NCBI RefSeq assembly: GCF_900102675.1
Contig: NZ_FMYX01000006.1
Coordinates: 248,001-312,000, forward strand
Direction of reading: 5' to 3'
Origin: Pseudomonas guariconensis
GTDB lineage: Bacteria > Pseudomonadota > Gammaproteobacteria > Pseudomonadales > Pseudomonadaceae
DNA length: 64,000 bases
Part shown: in pieces, positions 25,803 to 35,612 of the stretch
Layout of the letters: each line of letters opens with the position of its first letter
Numbering within the stretch: position 1 is the first letter of the stretch
Translations under genes and position numbers: made by a program
Notes under the pieces: model-generated
Told to the model about the DNA's origin: nothing
Databases searched by the model: none
What the model saw: only the letters and a program-made list of their open reading frames with translations

Positions 25803-27947
25803 ATGATCAGCAACGAACTCAAAGCCACCATCCAGGGCGCCTACTCGCGTTTTCTCGAAGCCAAGAGCCTAAAGCCCCGCTACGGCCAGCGCCTGATGAT
25901 CGCCGAAGTGGCCAAGGTGCTCGGCGACATCGCCTGTGACGATGAAGGACGCCGTGCAGGCGAGCCCGCCGTGGTCGCGGTCGAGGCCGGTACCGGTACC
26001 GGCAAGACGGTCGCCTACAGCCTGGCCGCCATTCCCGCCGCCAAGGCTGCCGGCAAGCGGTTGGTGATCGCCACAGCAACCGTCGCCCTGCAAGAGCAGA
26101 TCGTCTTCAAGGATCTGCCCGACCTGATGCGCAGCAGCGGGCTCAACTTCAGTTTCGCCCTGGCCAAGGGCCGTGGCCGCTATCTGTGCCTGTCCAAGCT
26201 CGACATCCTGTTGCAGGAGGGGCATGCCCAATCGGCCACCGCGCAGCTGTTCGAGGAAGAGGGCTTCCGCATCGAGGTCGATGAAAAGAGCCAGAAGCTG
26301 TTCAACAGCATGATCGAGCGGCTCGCCGGCAACCGCTGGGACGGCGACCGCGACAGCTGGCCCGAGGCACTCGAGGACCAGGACTGGGCCCGTCTGACCA
26401 CCGACCACAGCCAATGCACGGGGCGCCACTGCCCGAACTTCCAGCAGTGCGTGTTCTACAAGGCCCGTGAGGGTATGGGCAAGGTCGATGTGATCGTCAC
26501 CAACCATGACATGGTCCTGGCCGATCTGGCCCTGGGCGGCGGTGCCGTATTGCCCGATCCGCGCGATACCATTTACGTCTTTGACGAAGGCCATCACCTG
26601 CCGGATAAGGCCATTGGCCACTTCGCCCATTACTCGCGGCTGCGCTCGACCGCGGATTGGCTGGAGCAGACCGCCAAGAACCTCACCAAGCTCTTGGCTC
26701 AGCATCCTTTGCCGGGTGACCTGGGCAAGCTGATCGAACAAGTGCCGGAACTGGCGCGGGAAGTGCGTACCCAGCAACAGTTCATGTTCACCCTGTGCGA
26801 GCAGGTCGCGGATTTCCGTCCCGGTGAAGACATGGAAGGCCGGGAGCGTCCACGCTACCGCTTCGAGGGCGGTGTGGTGCCGGAGCAGATTCGCGAGATT
26901 GGGATCGAGCTGAAGAAAGGCTTCGCCCGTCTCAATGATGTGTTCACCCGGCTGGCCGACCTGCTCAAGGAAGGCATGGACGGTGAGGTCAACATCGGTA
27001 TCGCCAGTCATCAGGCCGAGGAATGGTACCCGCTGTTCGGCAGCCTGGTGACCCGTGCCCAGGGCAACTGGGAGCTATGGACCGCCTTTACCGCCGAGGA
27101 CCCCGAAGACAGCCCGCCCATGGCGCGTTGGCTCACACTTGCCGAAAGTGGTGCGCTGTTCGACATTGAGGTCAACGCCAGCCCCATTCTGGCTGCTGAA
27201 ATGCTGCGTCGCAGCCTGTGGAACGTCGCTCATGGCGCCTTGGTGACCTCCGCGACCCTCACTGCCTTGGGTAAATTCGATCGATTCCGCATGCGCTCGG
27301 GCCTGCCACGCGATGCGATCACCTGTGTCGTACCCAGTCCGTTCGTGCACGGCGATGCAGGCCTGTTGCGGGTCCCTGACCTGGGAGCCGACCCGCGCGA
27401 CGTGCCGGGACACACTGCAGCCATCATCCGCGAACTGCCGGGCATGCTCGAGGAGGCCCGTGGCGCGTTGGTGCTGTTCTCGTCGCGCAAGCAAATGCAA
27501 GACGTGTTCGATGGCCTGGATCGAGACTGGCGCAAGCTGGTGCTCATCCAGGGCAACCTGTCCAAGCAGGAAACCCTGAACAAGCACAAGGCGCGCGTAG
27601 ATGACGGCCAGCACAGTGTGCTTTTCGGCCTGGCGAGCTTTGCCGAGGGTGTCGACCTGCCCGGCGCTTACTGCGAACACGTGGTCATCGCCAAGATCCC
27701 CTTCGCCGTACCGGACGATCCGGTCGAAGCGGCCCTGGCCGAGTGGATCGAAGCCCGTGGCGGCAACCCGTTCATGGAGATCGCCGTCCCCGACGCCTCG
27801 TTGCGCTTGATCCAGGCCTGCGGTCGCCTGCTGCGTACCGAGCAGGACCGCGGGGTGATCACGTTGCTCGATCGTCGCCTGGTCACCCAGCGCTATGGCA
27901 AGGCTATCCTCAATGCGCTGCCGCCGTTCCGGCGGGAAATTTCCTGA
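25803..27947 (+). CDS. dinG: ATP-dependent DNA helicase DinG
   Basis: A 5'-3' helicase of the XPD/DinG superfamily 2, which unwinds R-loops and D-loops. The 714 residues show Walker A AGTGTGKT (62-69), Walker B VFDEGHH, and helicase motif VI QACGRLLRTEQDRGV. The four iron-sulfur cysteines are present: one in RYLCLSK (about 123) and three in CTGRHCPNFQQC (about 200-211). It is the full E. coli length. It is divergent from the CopD gene. Confidence 0.96.
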   Translation: MISNELKATIQGAYSRFLEAKSLKPRYGQRLMIAEVAKVLGDIACDDEGRRAGEPAVVAVEAGTGTGKTVAYSLAAIPAAKAAGKRLVIATATVALQEQIVFKDLPDLMRSSGLNFSFALAKGRGRYLCLSKLDILLQEGHAQSATAQLFEEEGFRIEVDEKSQKLFNSMIERLAGNRWDGDRDSWPEALEDQDWARLTTDHSQCTGRHCPNFQQCVFYKAREGMGKVDVIVTNHDMVLADLALGGGAVLPDPRDTIYVFDEGHHLPDKAIGHFAHYSRLRSTADWLEQTAKNLTKLLAQHPLPGDLGKLIEQVPELAREVRTQQQFMFTLCEQVADFRPGEDMEGRERPRYRFEGGVVPEQIREIGIELKKGFARLNDVFTRLADLLKEGMDGEVNIGIASHQAEEWYPLFGSLVTRAQGNWELWTAFTAEDPEDSPPMARWLTLAESGALFDIEVNASPILAAEMLRRSLWNVAHGALVTSATLTALGKFDRFRMRSGLPRDAITCVVPSPFVHGDAGLLRVPDLGADPRDVPGHTAAIIRELPGMLEEARGALVLFSSRKQMQDVFDGLDRDWRKLVLIQGNLSKQETLNKHKARVDDGQHSVLFGLASFAEGVDLPGAYCEHVVIAKIPFAVPDDPVEAALAEWIEARGGNPFMEIAVPDASLRLIQACGRLLRTEQDRGVITLLDRRLVTQRYGKAILNALPPFRREIS

Positions 27948-28022
27948 CGGTCGCGGCTCGGCTGCGACCTGCTGTTCATTACCTGTCACGGACCCATGGT
28001 CCTGAAGGAGAGCTTCAACCCT

Positions 28023-30248
28023 ATGATCCGCCGCACCCTGCCTGCCGTTCTCGCCCTGTTGTTCAGCTCGCCCTTGCTGGCCGGGCAGCAGACGTTGTTC
28101 AGTTTCGTGCGTCCGGCAGCGGTGGTCAATGTGACTACAACCGATGCCCATATGCCGCAATACAACGCCGAGCAGACCACTGAAGGCGAGGTGCTGCGGC
28201 GCGTGGTGTTCAACCCAGTGCAGCAGCCGACCTTGCGCCTGAGCCCGCAGAATGGCGCCTGGGATTGGTCAGCCGGCCAGGCCCTGACCCTACGATTGCA
28301 AAGCGCCATGGACTGGGCATTGACTGTGGACGTAACGGTGCAGAGTAGCGACGGTCGCACCCTGAGCAGCCGTATCGACCTACCTGCGGGCCCTGCTCAG
28401 ACGGTGCTGGTGCCTTTGCGGGCCCGTTCACCATCGAGCCAGGGCATGCGCGCCGGGCCGCCAATGCCCTGGATGTATGAGGGGCAGCGCGTATTGCTCG
28501 CCAGCAGTGCAGGGGAGGTGGATCTTGCGCAGGTGGTTGGCGTCAGCCTGAGCATCCCCAATCCGAAGGTGGCCCAGAGTCTGCTGATCGAGAGGGTCGG
28601 TATCCAGGACGATGACCAGGTCTTCACGGCCGCCTACGAAGGGCTGCTCGATGCCTACGGCCAGTCTACGCGCGGGCGATGGCCTGAAAAAATCACCAGT
28701 GATGAGCAGTTGAAAGCCGCCCGAGGACGTGAGCAGCAGCAGCTCAAGGGCTGGCTTGATGCCCGCGGCAAACAGCAGCTCGATGCCTACGGGGGGCTGC
28801 TGGCCGGGCCTGCATTCGAAGCCAAAGGGTTCTTTCGAACCGAGAAGCGCGACGGACGCTGGTACCTGGTGACGCCGGATGGGCACGCGTTCTATTCCCT
28901 GGGCGTCAATGCAGTGGCCGCCGATGGCGGGCGCACATATGTGGCGGGCCGCGAAAGCATGTTCAAGGCTTTACCTGGCGAGGGTGAACCGCTGGCAGCC
29001 TTCTATGGGCAGGGTAACAACGACGATGGCAATGCCTCATCCCTGGGGCGCAATTTCAAGCAAGGTCGCTGGTTCGACTTCTATGCAGCCAATCTATACC
29101 GCACCTATGGCGAGCCTTGTCCGGCAAGCCCAGCGGTGCCGTGCCCACCAGCCTCCCTGGATGCTGCACGCTGGCAGGCCCATACCTTGGACCGGCTGCA
29201 GGTCTGGGGCTTCAACACCCTGGGCAACTGGAGCGATCCGGCGCTGGGGCAGGCTCGGCGGATGCCCTATACCCTGCCGTTGTCAATCGTCGGCGACTAC
29301 ACCAGCATCAGCACCGGCATGGATTGGTGGGGCCGCATGCCCGATCCGTTCGACCCGCGCTTTGCCATGGCGACCGAGCGTGCGGTCGCCATCGCGGCTC
29401 GGGATCACCGTGATGACCCATGGCTGATCGGCTACTTCGCTGACAACGAACTGGCCTGGGCGGCCCCTGGCGAAGACCCCAAGGCCCGCTATGGCCTGGC
29501 TTACGGCACCTTGCGCCTGACGACCGATGTGCCGGCCAAGCGCGCCTTCCTCAAACAGTTGCGCGACAAGTACCGCAACCAGCAAGGTTTGTCCAAGGCT
29601 TGGGGCATCGACCTGCAGGCCTGGGAGCTGATGGAAGACCCTGGTTTCGAAGCGCCTTTGCCGAACCCCGAGCATCCCGAGATTGAGCGCGACTACCAGT
29701 ACTTCCAGCAGGTATTTGCCGAGACGTATTTCAAGACCATCTCCGACGCGCTCAAATGGCATGCACCCAACCACCTGTTGCTGGGCGGTCGATATGCAGT
29801 GAGCACCCCGGAAGCGGTCAAGGCCTGCGCCGAGTTCTGCGACGTGCTCAGCTTCAATTTCTATACCCTCAAGCCTGAGGACGGCTATGACTTCGCTCGC
29901 TTGGCTGAACTGGACAAGCCCGTACTGGTCTCGGAGTTCCAGTTCGGCTCGCGCGATCGTGGACCGTTCTGGCCGGGGCCGGTGGAGGTCGCAAGGGAGG
30001 AGGACCGTGGGCCGGCCTATGGCAACTTCCTCAAGGCGGCTCTGGGCCAGCCGATGATCGTCGGTGCGCACTGGTTCCAGTACCTTGATCAGCCAGCCAG
30101 CGGGCGCCTGCTCGATGGGGAAAACGGCCACCTTGGCCTGGTCGCCATCACCGACGTGCCGTATCCGGGGTTTGTGGAGGCGGTGCGCAAGAGCAACCAG
30201 CAGGCGCTCGAGCACCTACGCAAAGGCCTGGAGCAGCCTGTGCAATGA
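28023..30248 (+). CDS. exported beta-agarase-like glycoside hydrolase
   Basis: A 741-residue secreted enzyme with a signal peptide (1-21). An N-terminal beta-rich domain (about 25-190) precedes a TIM-barrel-like catalytic domain (about 240-741). Motifs WGFNTLGNWSD and LIGYFADNELAW (likely acid/base Glu in DNE) and VLVSEFQFGSRDRG (likely nucleophile Glu) fit the GH50/GH86-type beta-agarase group. The real substrate in a non-agarolytic pseudomonad is uncertain and may be another galactan or exopolysaccharide. GGAGAG precedes the ATG at 28023, which is preferred to the ATG at 27996. Confidence 0.8.
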   Translation: MIRRTLPAVLALLFSSPLLAGQQTLFSFVRPAAVVNVTTTDAHMPQYNAEQTTEGEVLRRVVFNPVQQPTLRLSPQNGAWDWSAGQALTLRLQSAMDWALTVDVTVQSSDGRTLSSRIDLPAGPAQTVLVPLRARSPSSQGMRAGPPMPWMYEGQRVLLASSAGEVDLAQVVGVSLSIPNPKVAQSLLIERVGIQDDDQVFTAAYEGLLDAYGQSTRGRWPEKITSDEQLKAARGREQQQLKGWLDARGKQQLDAYGGLLAGPAFEAKGFFRTEKRDGRWYLVTPDGHAFYSLGVNAVAADGGRTYVAGRESMFKALPGEGEPLAAFYGQGNNDDGNASSLGRNFKQGRWFDFYAANLYRTYGEPCPASPAVPCPPASLDAARWQAHTLDRLQVWGFNTLGNWSDPALGQARRMPYTLPLSIVGDYTSISTGMDWWGRMPDPFDPRFAMATERAVAIAARDHRDDPWLIGYFADNELAWAAPGEDPKARYGLAYGTLRLTTDVPAKRAFLKQLRDKYRNQQGLSKAWGIDLQAWELMEDPGFEAPLPNPEHPEIERDYQYFQQVFAETYFKTISDALKWHAPNHLLLGGRYAVSTPEAVKACAEFCDVLSFNFYTLKPEDGYDFARLAELDKPVLVSEFQFGSRDRGPFWPGPVEVAREEDRGPAYGNFLKAALGQPMIVGAHWFQYLDQPASGRLLDGENGHLGLVAITDVPYPGFVEAVRKSNQQALEHLRKGLEQPVQ

Positions 30249-30253
30249 GGGCA

Positions 30254-30300
30254 GGGCCGCTAGGCGGCTATATGGCAGTACCAACAGAGCGTAGCGGCCC
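30254..30300. repeat. inverted repeat after the glycoside hydrolase gene
   Basis: GGGCCGCTA (30254-30262) and TAGCGGCCC (30292-30300) are perfect reverse complements with a 29-base loop. It may terminate the hydrolase transcript, but the long loop and missing T-run make this uncertain. Confidence 0.35.
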
Positions 30301-30402
30301 CGTGCCACGTATGACCATCCGGCCACATTCAGTTTGCAAATTGGCCAACTACTGGAACAATGCACGACTTTCGTTGAGATGAGTCGTACGGAGAGCTGTC
30401 GG

Positions 30403-31548
30403 GTGCAGATCCAGGGTCACTATGAGCTGAAGTTCGAGGCGGTGCGAGAAGCCTTCGCCGCGTTGTTCGACGATCCCCAGGAGCGTGGTGCGGGACTGTG
30501 CATCCAGGTTGGCGGCGAAACCGTGGTGGATCTGTGGGCCGGCAGTGCCGACAAGGACGGCCGCGAGGCCTGGCACAGCGACACCATCGCCAACTTGTTC
30601 TCGTGCACCAAGACCTTCACTGCCGTCACCGCGTTGCAACTGGTCGGGGAGGGCAAGCTCAGCCTGGATGCTCCTGTGGTGCGCTACTGGCCCGAGTTCG
30701 GCCAGGCCGGCAAAGCGTCCGTGACCTTACGCCAATTGCTCAGCCACCGGGCTGGCCTACCGGCCATTCGCGAACTGCTGCCGGCCGAGGCGCTTTACGA
30801 CTGGCAAGCCATGGTCGACGCCTTGGCAGCCGAAGCCCCCTGGTGGACGCCGGGCACCGAGCACGGTTATGCCGCTATCACCTATGGCTGGCTGATCGGT
30901 GAGCTCATCCGGCGTGTCGATGGGCGTGGCCCAGGCGAGTCGATCGTCGCCCGTACTGCTCGTCCCCTGGGGCTGGATTTCCATGTCGGTCTGGCCGACG
31001 AAGAGTTCCATCGCGTGGCGCACATCGCCCGCGGCAAGGGTAACCCCGGCGACGCGGCGGCCCAGCGCCTGCTACAGGTGACCCTGCGTGAGCCCGAGGC
31101 CTTGTCCACTCGTGCCTTCACCAATCCCCCGGCCATTCTCACCAGCACCAACAAACCTGAGTGGCGACGCATGCAGCAGCCAGCGGCCAATGGCCATGGC
31201 AATGCCCGTAGCCTCGCGGGGTTTTACGCCGGCCTGCTCGACGGCAGCTTGCTGGAGTCGGAACTGCTCGATGAGCTGACCCGTGAGCACAGCCTTGGCC
31301 AGGACCGAACCTTGTTGACCCAGACACGCTTCGGCCTGGGTTGCATGCTCGACCAGCCTGATGTGGCCAACGCGACGTTCGGATTGGGCGCCCGGGCCTT
31401 CGGTCACCCAGGGGCCGGCGGTTCGGTCGGATTTGCCGATCCGGAGTACGACGTAGCCTTTGGTTTCGTGACCAATACGCTGGGCCCCTATGTGCTGATG
31501 GACCCTCGTGCCCAGAAGCTGGTACGCGTTCTTGGCACTTGCCTTTGA
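30403..31548 (+). CDS. serine hydrolase, EstB/beta-lactamase class C fold
   Basis: A 381-residue cytosolic esterase or amidase-type serine hydrolase. The catalytic SxxK motif is SCTK with Ser67 and Lys70 (numbered from the GTG start), and the Tyr lies in TEHGYAAITYGW. The C-terminal FGHPGAGGSVGFADPE provides the HxG triad-like motif. GGAGAG 7 bases before GTG at 30403 gives the family N-terminus VQIQGHYELKFEAV; an in-frame ATG at 30334 lacks support. It is not a true beta-lactamase, since it has no signal peptide. Confidence 0.88.
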   Translation: MQIQGHYELKFEAVREAFAALFDDPQERGAGLCIQVGGETVVDLWAGSADKDGREAWHSDTIANLFSCTKTFTAVTALQLVGEGKLSLDAPVVRYWPEFGQAGKASVTLRQLLSHRAGLPAIRELLPAEALYDWQAMVDALAAEAPWWTPGTEHGYAAITYGWLIGELIRRVDGRGPGESIVARTARPLGLDFHVGLADEEFHRVAHIARGKGNPGDAAAQRLLQVTLREPEALSTRAFTNPPAILTSTNKPEWRRMQQPAANGHGNARSLAGFYAGLLDGSLLESELLDELTREHSLGQDRTLLTQTRFGLGCMLDQPDVANATFGLGARAFGHPGAGGSVGFADPEYDVAFGFVTNTLGPYVLMDPRAQKLVRVLGTCL

Positions 31549-31647
31549 TCGGGTAGTGCGGGTAATGCCCAGGCCCTTTGACTATCCTCAATGCCAACGC
31601 CTGATGTGTGTTGGCAAAATTTCTTTCTATTTCATGGTGTATCGCTG

Positions 31648-32625
31648 ATGTCTTCACATAAAACCTTAGCACTCGCTCTGTGCCTGGCCGTTACCGGCTG
31701 TGCCCAGCATTCGCAAAATGCGTCGAGCGACGCAGGCCACAGCTGGTGGCCGTTCGGCTCGGACAAAGTGGCCGAGCAGGAAGTGAAGGAAGCCGTGACT
31801 GAAAAGGTGGCCAAGGCCGATGCCAAGTCCGAGAGCGGCAGCCGCTGGTGGTGGCCGTTTGGCGGGGACGACAAGCAGGCCAAGGGCCCGGTTGCACCCA
31901 AGATCGACCAGAAGGCCACCCAGGCCTGGCTCGATGAATACGAGCCAAAGCTGCGTGAAGCCATCAAAGACAGCAAGTTCGAGTTGGAACGCCGTGACAA
32001 CGTGCTCGCAGTGACCATCCCCGTGGACGGCTCCTACAACCCGGATCGCCCTAACATGCTGCTACCGATGACCCTGGGCCCGATCACTCGCGTGGCCAAG
32101 ACCGTCGAAACCGACCCCAAGACCGCCGTGCTGATTCTCGGTCACGCCGACACCAGCGGCGCCGCCGCAGCCAATCAGAAGCTCAGCCTGGAGCGCGCAG
32201 CTTCGGTATCGGCGATTTTCCGCCTCAGCGGCCTGCAGCGTGACCGCTTGACCCTCAAGGGCATGGGCTCGGTAATGCCACGTGCTGCTAACGACAGCGC
32301 CGAAGGCCGCGCTCTGAACCGCCGCGTTGAAATGCTGCTGACCCCGCAGAACACCATGGTTGCGCTGCTGGCCAAGTACCAACAGGCAGCGCCTGCACCT
32401 GCGCCTGCGTCGATGGTTGCCACCCAGGACGCTCCGGCTCCCGCAGCCAAGGCAGCCGCCGGCAAGCCTGCGGCGAAGGCAGCCGCCAAGCCGGCCGCCA
32501 AAAAGCCAGCCGTCAAGGCCAAGGCTCCTGCCAAAGCCACTGCGAAAAAGAAAGCCGCACCGGCCAAGCCGGTTGCAAAGAAGGCCACGACTGAAAAGAA
32601 AGTAGCCTCTGCGAAGACCAATTGA
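31648..32625 (+). CDS. OmpA-family lipoprotein with Ala/Lys-rich tail
   Basis: A 325-residue lipoprotein: lipobox VTGC (about residue 18), then two similar segments SWWPFGSDK and [10 protein letters not shown], an OmpA-like domain (about 100-232; [20 protein letters not shown] and RALNRRVEM), and a tail of about 80 residues made almost only of Ala, Lys, Pro and Thr ([34 protein letters not shown]). The tail looks like histone H1 or AlgP-type repeats, unusual on a lipoprotein. It may bind polyanions. pdxH starts 19 bases after its stop. Confidence 0.8.
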   Translation: MSSHKTLALALCLAVTGCAQHSQNASSDAGHSWWPFGSDKVAEQEVKEAVTEKVAKADAKSESGSRWWWPFGGDDKQAKGPVAPKIDQKATQAWLDEYEPKLREAIKDSKFELERRDNVLAVTIPVDGSYNPDRPNMLLPMTLGPITRVAKTVETDPKTAVLILGHADTSGAAAANQKLSLERAASVSAIFRLSGLQRDRLTLKGMGSVMPRAANDSAEGRALNRRVEMLLTPQNTMVALLAKYQQAAPAPAPASMVATQDAPAPAAKAAAGKPAAKAAAKPAAKKPAVKAKAPAKATAKKKAAPAKPVAKKATTEKKVASAKTN

Positions 32626-32644
32626 TCGTCAAGGAAACGCAGTC

Positions 32645-33292
32645 ATGACCCAATCTCTGGCCGATATGCGGCGCGACTACACCCGTGATGGCCTGGCCGA
32701 ACCCCAGGCACCGGGTGAGCCGTTCGCCTTGTTCCACCAGTGGTTCGGCGAAGCCGTGAAAACCGAGCAGGCACCGGTTGAGGCGAACGCCATGACCCTG
32801 GCCACTGTCGATGAGCAAGGGCGTCCCCATTGCCGGGTGCTGTTGCTAAAGGGGCTCGACGAGCGTGGTTTCACCTTTTTCACCAACTACGACAGTGCCA
32901 AAGGCCAGCAACTGCTGGCCAATCCATACGCTGCCATGACGTTTTTCTGGCCGGCGCTGGAACGCCAGGTGCGTATCGAGGGGCGGGTGGAAAAGGTTAC
33001 GGCCAAGGAGTCTGACGACTATTACCAGGTGCGTCCGCTGGGGAGTCGCCTGGGGGCCTGGGCTTCGCCGCAGAGCCGAGTGATTGCCGGTCGTGAGGAA
33101 CTCGAAGGCCTGGTCAAGGCTACCGAGGCGCGATTCTCCGATACTCAGCCCCACTGTCCCGAGCATTGGGGGGGGTACCGCCTGCTGCCTGAGCGTATCG
33201 AGTTCTGGCAGGGGCGCGCCAGCCGGCTGCATGATCGTTTGAACTATCGATGGGTAGAGGGGCAGTGGCTGCGTGAGCGCCTGGCGCCTTAA
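32645..33292 (+). CDS. pdxH: pyridoxamine 5'-phosphate oxidase
   Basis: Uses FMN and oxygen to turn pyridoxine or pyridoxamine 5'-phosphate into pyridoxal 5'-phosphate. The 215 residues include [20 protein letters not shown], the FMN-binding RIEGRVEKV, and the closing [14 protein letters not shown] segment ([16 protein letters not shown]). The stop overlaps the convergent small gene by 3 bases. It may share a transcript with the preceding OmpA lipoprotein gene, 19 bases upstream. Confidence 0.97.
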   Translation: MTQSLADMRRDYTRDGLAEPQAPGEPFALFHQWFGEAVKTEQAPVEANAMTLATVDEQGRPHCRVLLLKGLDERGFTFFTNYDSAKGQQLLANPYAAMTFFWPALERQVRIEGRVEKVTAKESDDYYQVRPLGSRLGAWASPQSRVIAGREELEGLVKATEARFSDTQPHCPEHWGGYRLLPERIEFWQGRASRLHDRLNYRWVEGQWLRERLAP

Positions 33293-33522
33293 CCTGTGTA
33301 AGCGGCGGCCTGGCGTTCAAGCCAGGCTGCCAATTCCTTCCGCTTGATCTTCTGTCCCCGCGCCTGCTCCAGGCAATCAAGCATGTAGGCCCGTTTGACC
33401 GGGTCCTCGCCCGCCAGTGACAAGGCCAGGTCGCGGTCCATCCAGCGGCGCATGCGCACATACAGCCACCAATGGAAGTACAGGCCTGTAACAGTCACCA
33501 CAACGACGATGAAGTAATCCAT
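33289..33522 (-). CDS. small membrane protein of unknown function
   Basis: A 77-residue protein with one N-terminal membrane segment (about 1-17, [19 protein letters not shown]) followed by a basic, helical cytoplasmic part ([38 protein letters not shown]). The predicted topology is N-out. It is transcribed opposite to pdxH, with overlapping ends. The start at 33522 begins just before the membrane segment; an upstream extension exists but is not typical. No family is recognised. Confidence 0.7.
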   Translation of the reverse strand: MDYFIVVVVTVTGLYFHWWLYVRMRRWMDRDLALSLAGEDPVKRAYMLDCLEQARGQKIKRKELAAWLERQAAAYTG

Positions 33523-33668
33523 GGCTATCCTTGGTTTTCGATAGTCGAGCCCGCAATGGGGTGTGCAGGCTGTACTGCAGCTGAATAAAAGCAAATTTGT
33601 AACGTCTGTGTCGTGACAGTCATCAACGCGCGGGGTCTAATGGACACCTGACTTATGGAGAGTTTCCC

Positions 33669-34133
33669 ATGCGTAAATCCGTTTTGCTGGTGGCGAGTTT
33701 CACCACCATGTCGCTGCTGCTCGGCGGTTGTGCTTCCAGTCTGACCGGCGACAGCTATTCCCGAGATGAGGCCCGTCGCGTACAGACCGTGCGTATGGGC
33801 ACCATCGAGTCCCTGCGTCCGGTGAAAATCGAAGGCACCAAGACCCCGATCGGTGGTGGTGCAGGTGCCGTGGTCGGCGGCGTGGCGGGTAGCGCCATTG
33901 GTGGCGGTCGCGGCAGTATCGTCGCCGCCGTGATCGGTGCCGTGGCCGGTGGCCTGGCAGGCTCCGCCGCCGAAGAAGGCCTGACCCGCACCCAGGGTGT
34001 GGAAATCACCGTTCGTGAAGACGATGGCAGCATGCGTGCCTATGTGCAGCAAGTGCAGCAGAACGAAATCTTCCGTGTGGGTGAGCGCGTGCGCATCATG
34101 ACCGTCGATGGCACTAGCCGTGTGACGCACTGA
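33669..34133 (+). CDS. glycine-zipper 2TM lipoprotein (SlyB/PcpA type)
   Basis: A 154-residue outer-membrane lipoprotein with lipobox LGGC (about residue 20). The central part is a glycine-zipper double helix (GGGAGAVVGGVAGSAIGGGR then GAVAGGLAGSAAEEG). The C-terminal about 50 residues form a small SH3-like barrel ending EIFRVGERVRIMTVDGTSRV. The family stabilises the cell envelope; SlyB rings form under envelope stress. GGAG precedes the ATG. Confidence 0.9.
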   Translation: MRKSVLLVASFTTMSLLLGGCASSLTGDSYSRDEARRVQTVRMGTIESLRPVKIEGTKTPIGGGAGAVVGGVAGSAIGGGRGSIVAAVIGAVAGGLAGSAAEEGLTRTQGVEITVREDDGSMRAYVQQVQQNEIFRVGERVRIMTVDGTSRVTH

Positions 34134-34150
34134 TCGTTCTGTGGCAATGA

Positions 34151-34187
34151 AAAACCCCGACTCGGTTTACGCCGGTCGGGGTTTTTT
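34151..34187. terminator. terminator between the lipoprotein gene and nhaA
   Basis: AAAACCCCGAC...GTCGGGGTTTTTT, a GC stem with A-run on the left and T-run on the right, so it can serve both convergent genes. Confidence 0.88.
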
Positions 34188-34200
34188 AGTGCCGTAGTGT

Positions 34201-35391
34201 TCAGTTGATGGGCTTGCGACTGGCCATCGCAGTCATTGCGTAACCGATCAGGGCCGCGAACAGGGAGCCGGTCAGGATGCCCATGCGGTCCATGCCGGCG
34301 AACTCGCTGTCCCCAGGTACGAAGGCCAGGGAGCCGACGAACAGGCTCATGGTGAAGCCGATGCCACACAGGGTCGCAACACCCAGCACCTGCCCCCAGT
34401 TTGCGCCTGCAGGCAGCGCAGCCAGGCGCAGCTTGACCGCAAGCCAAGTCAGGCCGAACACGCCGACCGTCTTGCCCAACAACAGGCCGACGGCGATACC
34501 CAGGGGAACCGGATGAGTGAAGCTGTCCAGGTTCATGCCCGCGAGAGAGACACCGGCATTGGCAAAGGCGAACAGAGGCAGGATGGCATAGGCGACCCAG
34601 GGATGCAGGGCGTGCTCCAGTCGCAGCAGTGGCGAGGAGGCGGCGTGGCGAGTGCGCAGTGGAATGCACAGGGCCAGGGCCACACCGGCCAGGGTCGCGT
34701 GGACGCCGCTCTTGAGCACGCAGACCCAGAGGATCAGGCCCACCAGCAGGTAGGGTGTCAGCTTGATCACGCCCAGCCGGTTCATCGCCAGCAGGGTCAG
34801 CAGGCAAGCACCCGCCAGCATCAGCGAAACGTTCGACAGGGTACCGGAGTAGAACAGGGCGATGATGACGATGGCGCCCAGGTCGTCGATGATCGCCAGG
34901 GTCATCAGGAACAGTTTCAGCGACACCGGTACCCGCTTGCCGAGCAGCGCCAGCACGCCCAGGGCGAACGCGATATCGGTGGCGGTGGGAATGGCCCAGC
35001 CGGCGATGGCAGCCGGGTTGTCCCGGTTGATCAGCCAATAGATCAGCGCGGGCACCACCATGCCGCCAATGGCTGCGGTGGCCGGGAGGATCACCTGGGA
35101 AGGTTTGGACAACTGTCCCTCGATGACTTCGCGCTTGACTTCCAGACCGATCAGCAGGAAGAACAGCGCCATCAGGCCATCGTTGATCCATAGCAGCAGA
35201 GGCTTGGCGATCTGCAGGGCGCCGACCTGCACGGCGACCGGCACGTCGAGCAGGCCGCCATACAGATACGAAAGGGGAGAATTGTTGATGATCAGGGCAA
35301 GGACCGCCGCGGCGATCAGTAGCAGGCCACCGGCGGCCTCCAGCTGGAGAAAACGGGTAATGAGGGTACGCACGGCCTGACGGGTCTCCAT
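34201..35391 (-). CDS. nhaA: Na+/H+ antiporter NhaA
   Basis: Exchanges sodium (or lithium) for protons at the inner membrane. The 396 residues have about twelve membrane segments. The conserved transport motif is present: [20 protein letters not shown] with Asp139, and the DD pair Asp169-Asp170 in IDDLGAI. The family N-terminus with the beta-hairpin segment is followed by [17 protein letters not shown]. No regulator (nhaR) is next to it. The promoter region of about 220 bases lies to its right, toward the FAD oxidoreductase stop. Confidence 0.96.
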   Translation of the reverse strand: METRQAVRTLITRFLQLEAAGGLLLIAAAVLALIINNSPLSYLYGGLLDVPVAVQVGALQIAKPLLLWINDGLMALFFLLIGLEVKREVIEGQLSKPSQVILPATAAIGGMVVPALIYWLINRDNPAAIAGWAIPTATDIAFALGVLALLGKRVPVSLKLFLMTLAIIDDLGAIVIIALFYSGTLSNVSLMLAGACLLTLLAMNRLGVIKLTPYLLVGLILWVCVLKSGVHATLAGVALALCIPLRTRHAASSPLLRLEHALHPWVAYAILPLFAFANAGVSLAGMNLDSFTHPVPLGIAVGLLLGKTVGVFGLTWLAVKLRLAALPAGANWGQVLGVATLCGIGFTMSLFVGSLAFVPGDSEFAGMDRMGILTGSLFAALIGYAMTAMASRKPIN

Positions 35392-35578
35392 GAACGGGCT
35401 CGGATGAAAAAGACGTACACCCTAGCGTGGGGGCGTGGGGTATTGGAACAAAAACGCCCTGCGCTTTTGTTATAGGTTTTTACGGCTCGATCTGCGAAGC
35501 CTAAAGGGCTTTTGCCGGACACGGTGATGGAAAAAGTCTGGCGGGTGTGAGGGTTCTTTCTGATCTTTGAACTCAGTT

Positions 35579-35600
35579 GAGGGCTGTGCTGCAGCCCTCG
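35579..35600 (-). terminator. possible terminator of the FAD oxidoreductase gene
   Basis: GAGGGCTGTGCTGCAGCCCTC is a near-perfect hairpin just after the gene end, but the following bases (AACTGAG on the minus strand) have no T-run. Confidence 0.35.
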
Positions 35601-35612
35601 TTTCCATTTGAG

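Noticed and set aside
30254..30300. Large inverted repeat as a mobile-element end
   Set aside because: There is no transposase next to it and no direct repeat; it is more likely a transcript-end structure.
30334..30402. ATG start at 30334 for the serine hydrolase
   Set aside because: The added 23 residues have no family counterpart, while GTG at 30403 has a well-placed GGAGAG.
32360..32605. Plus-strand frame in the second register over the Ala/Lys-rich tail
   Set aside because: It is a frame-shifted reading of the tail of the OmpA lipoprotein; repetitive codons keep it open.
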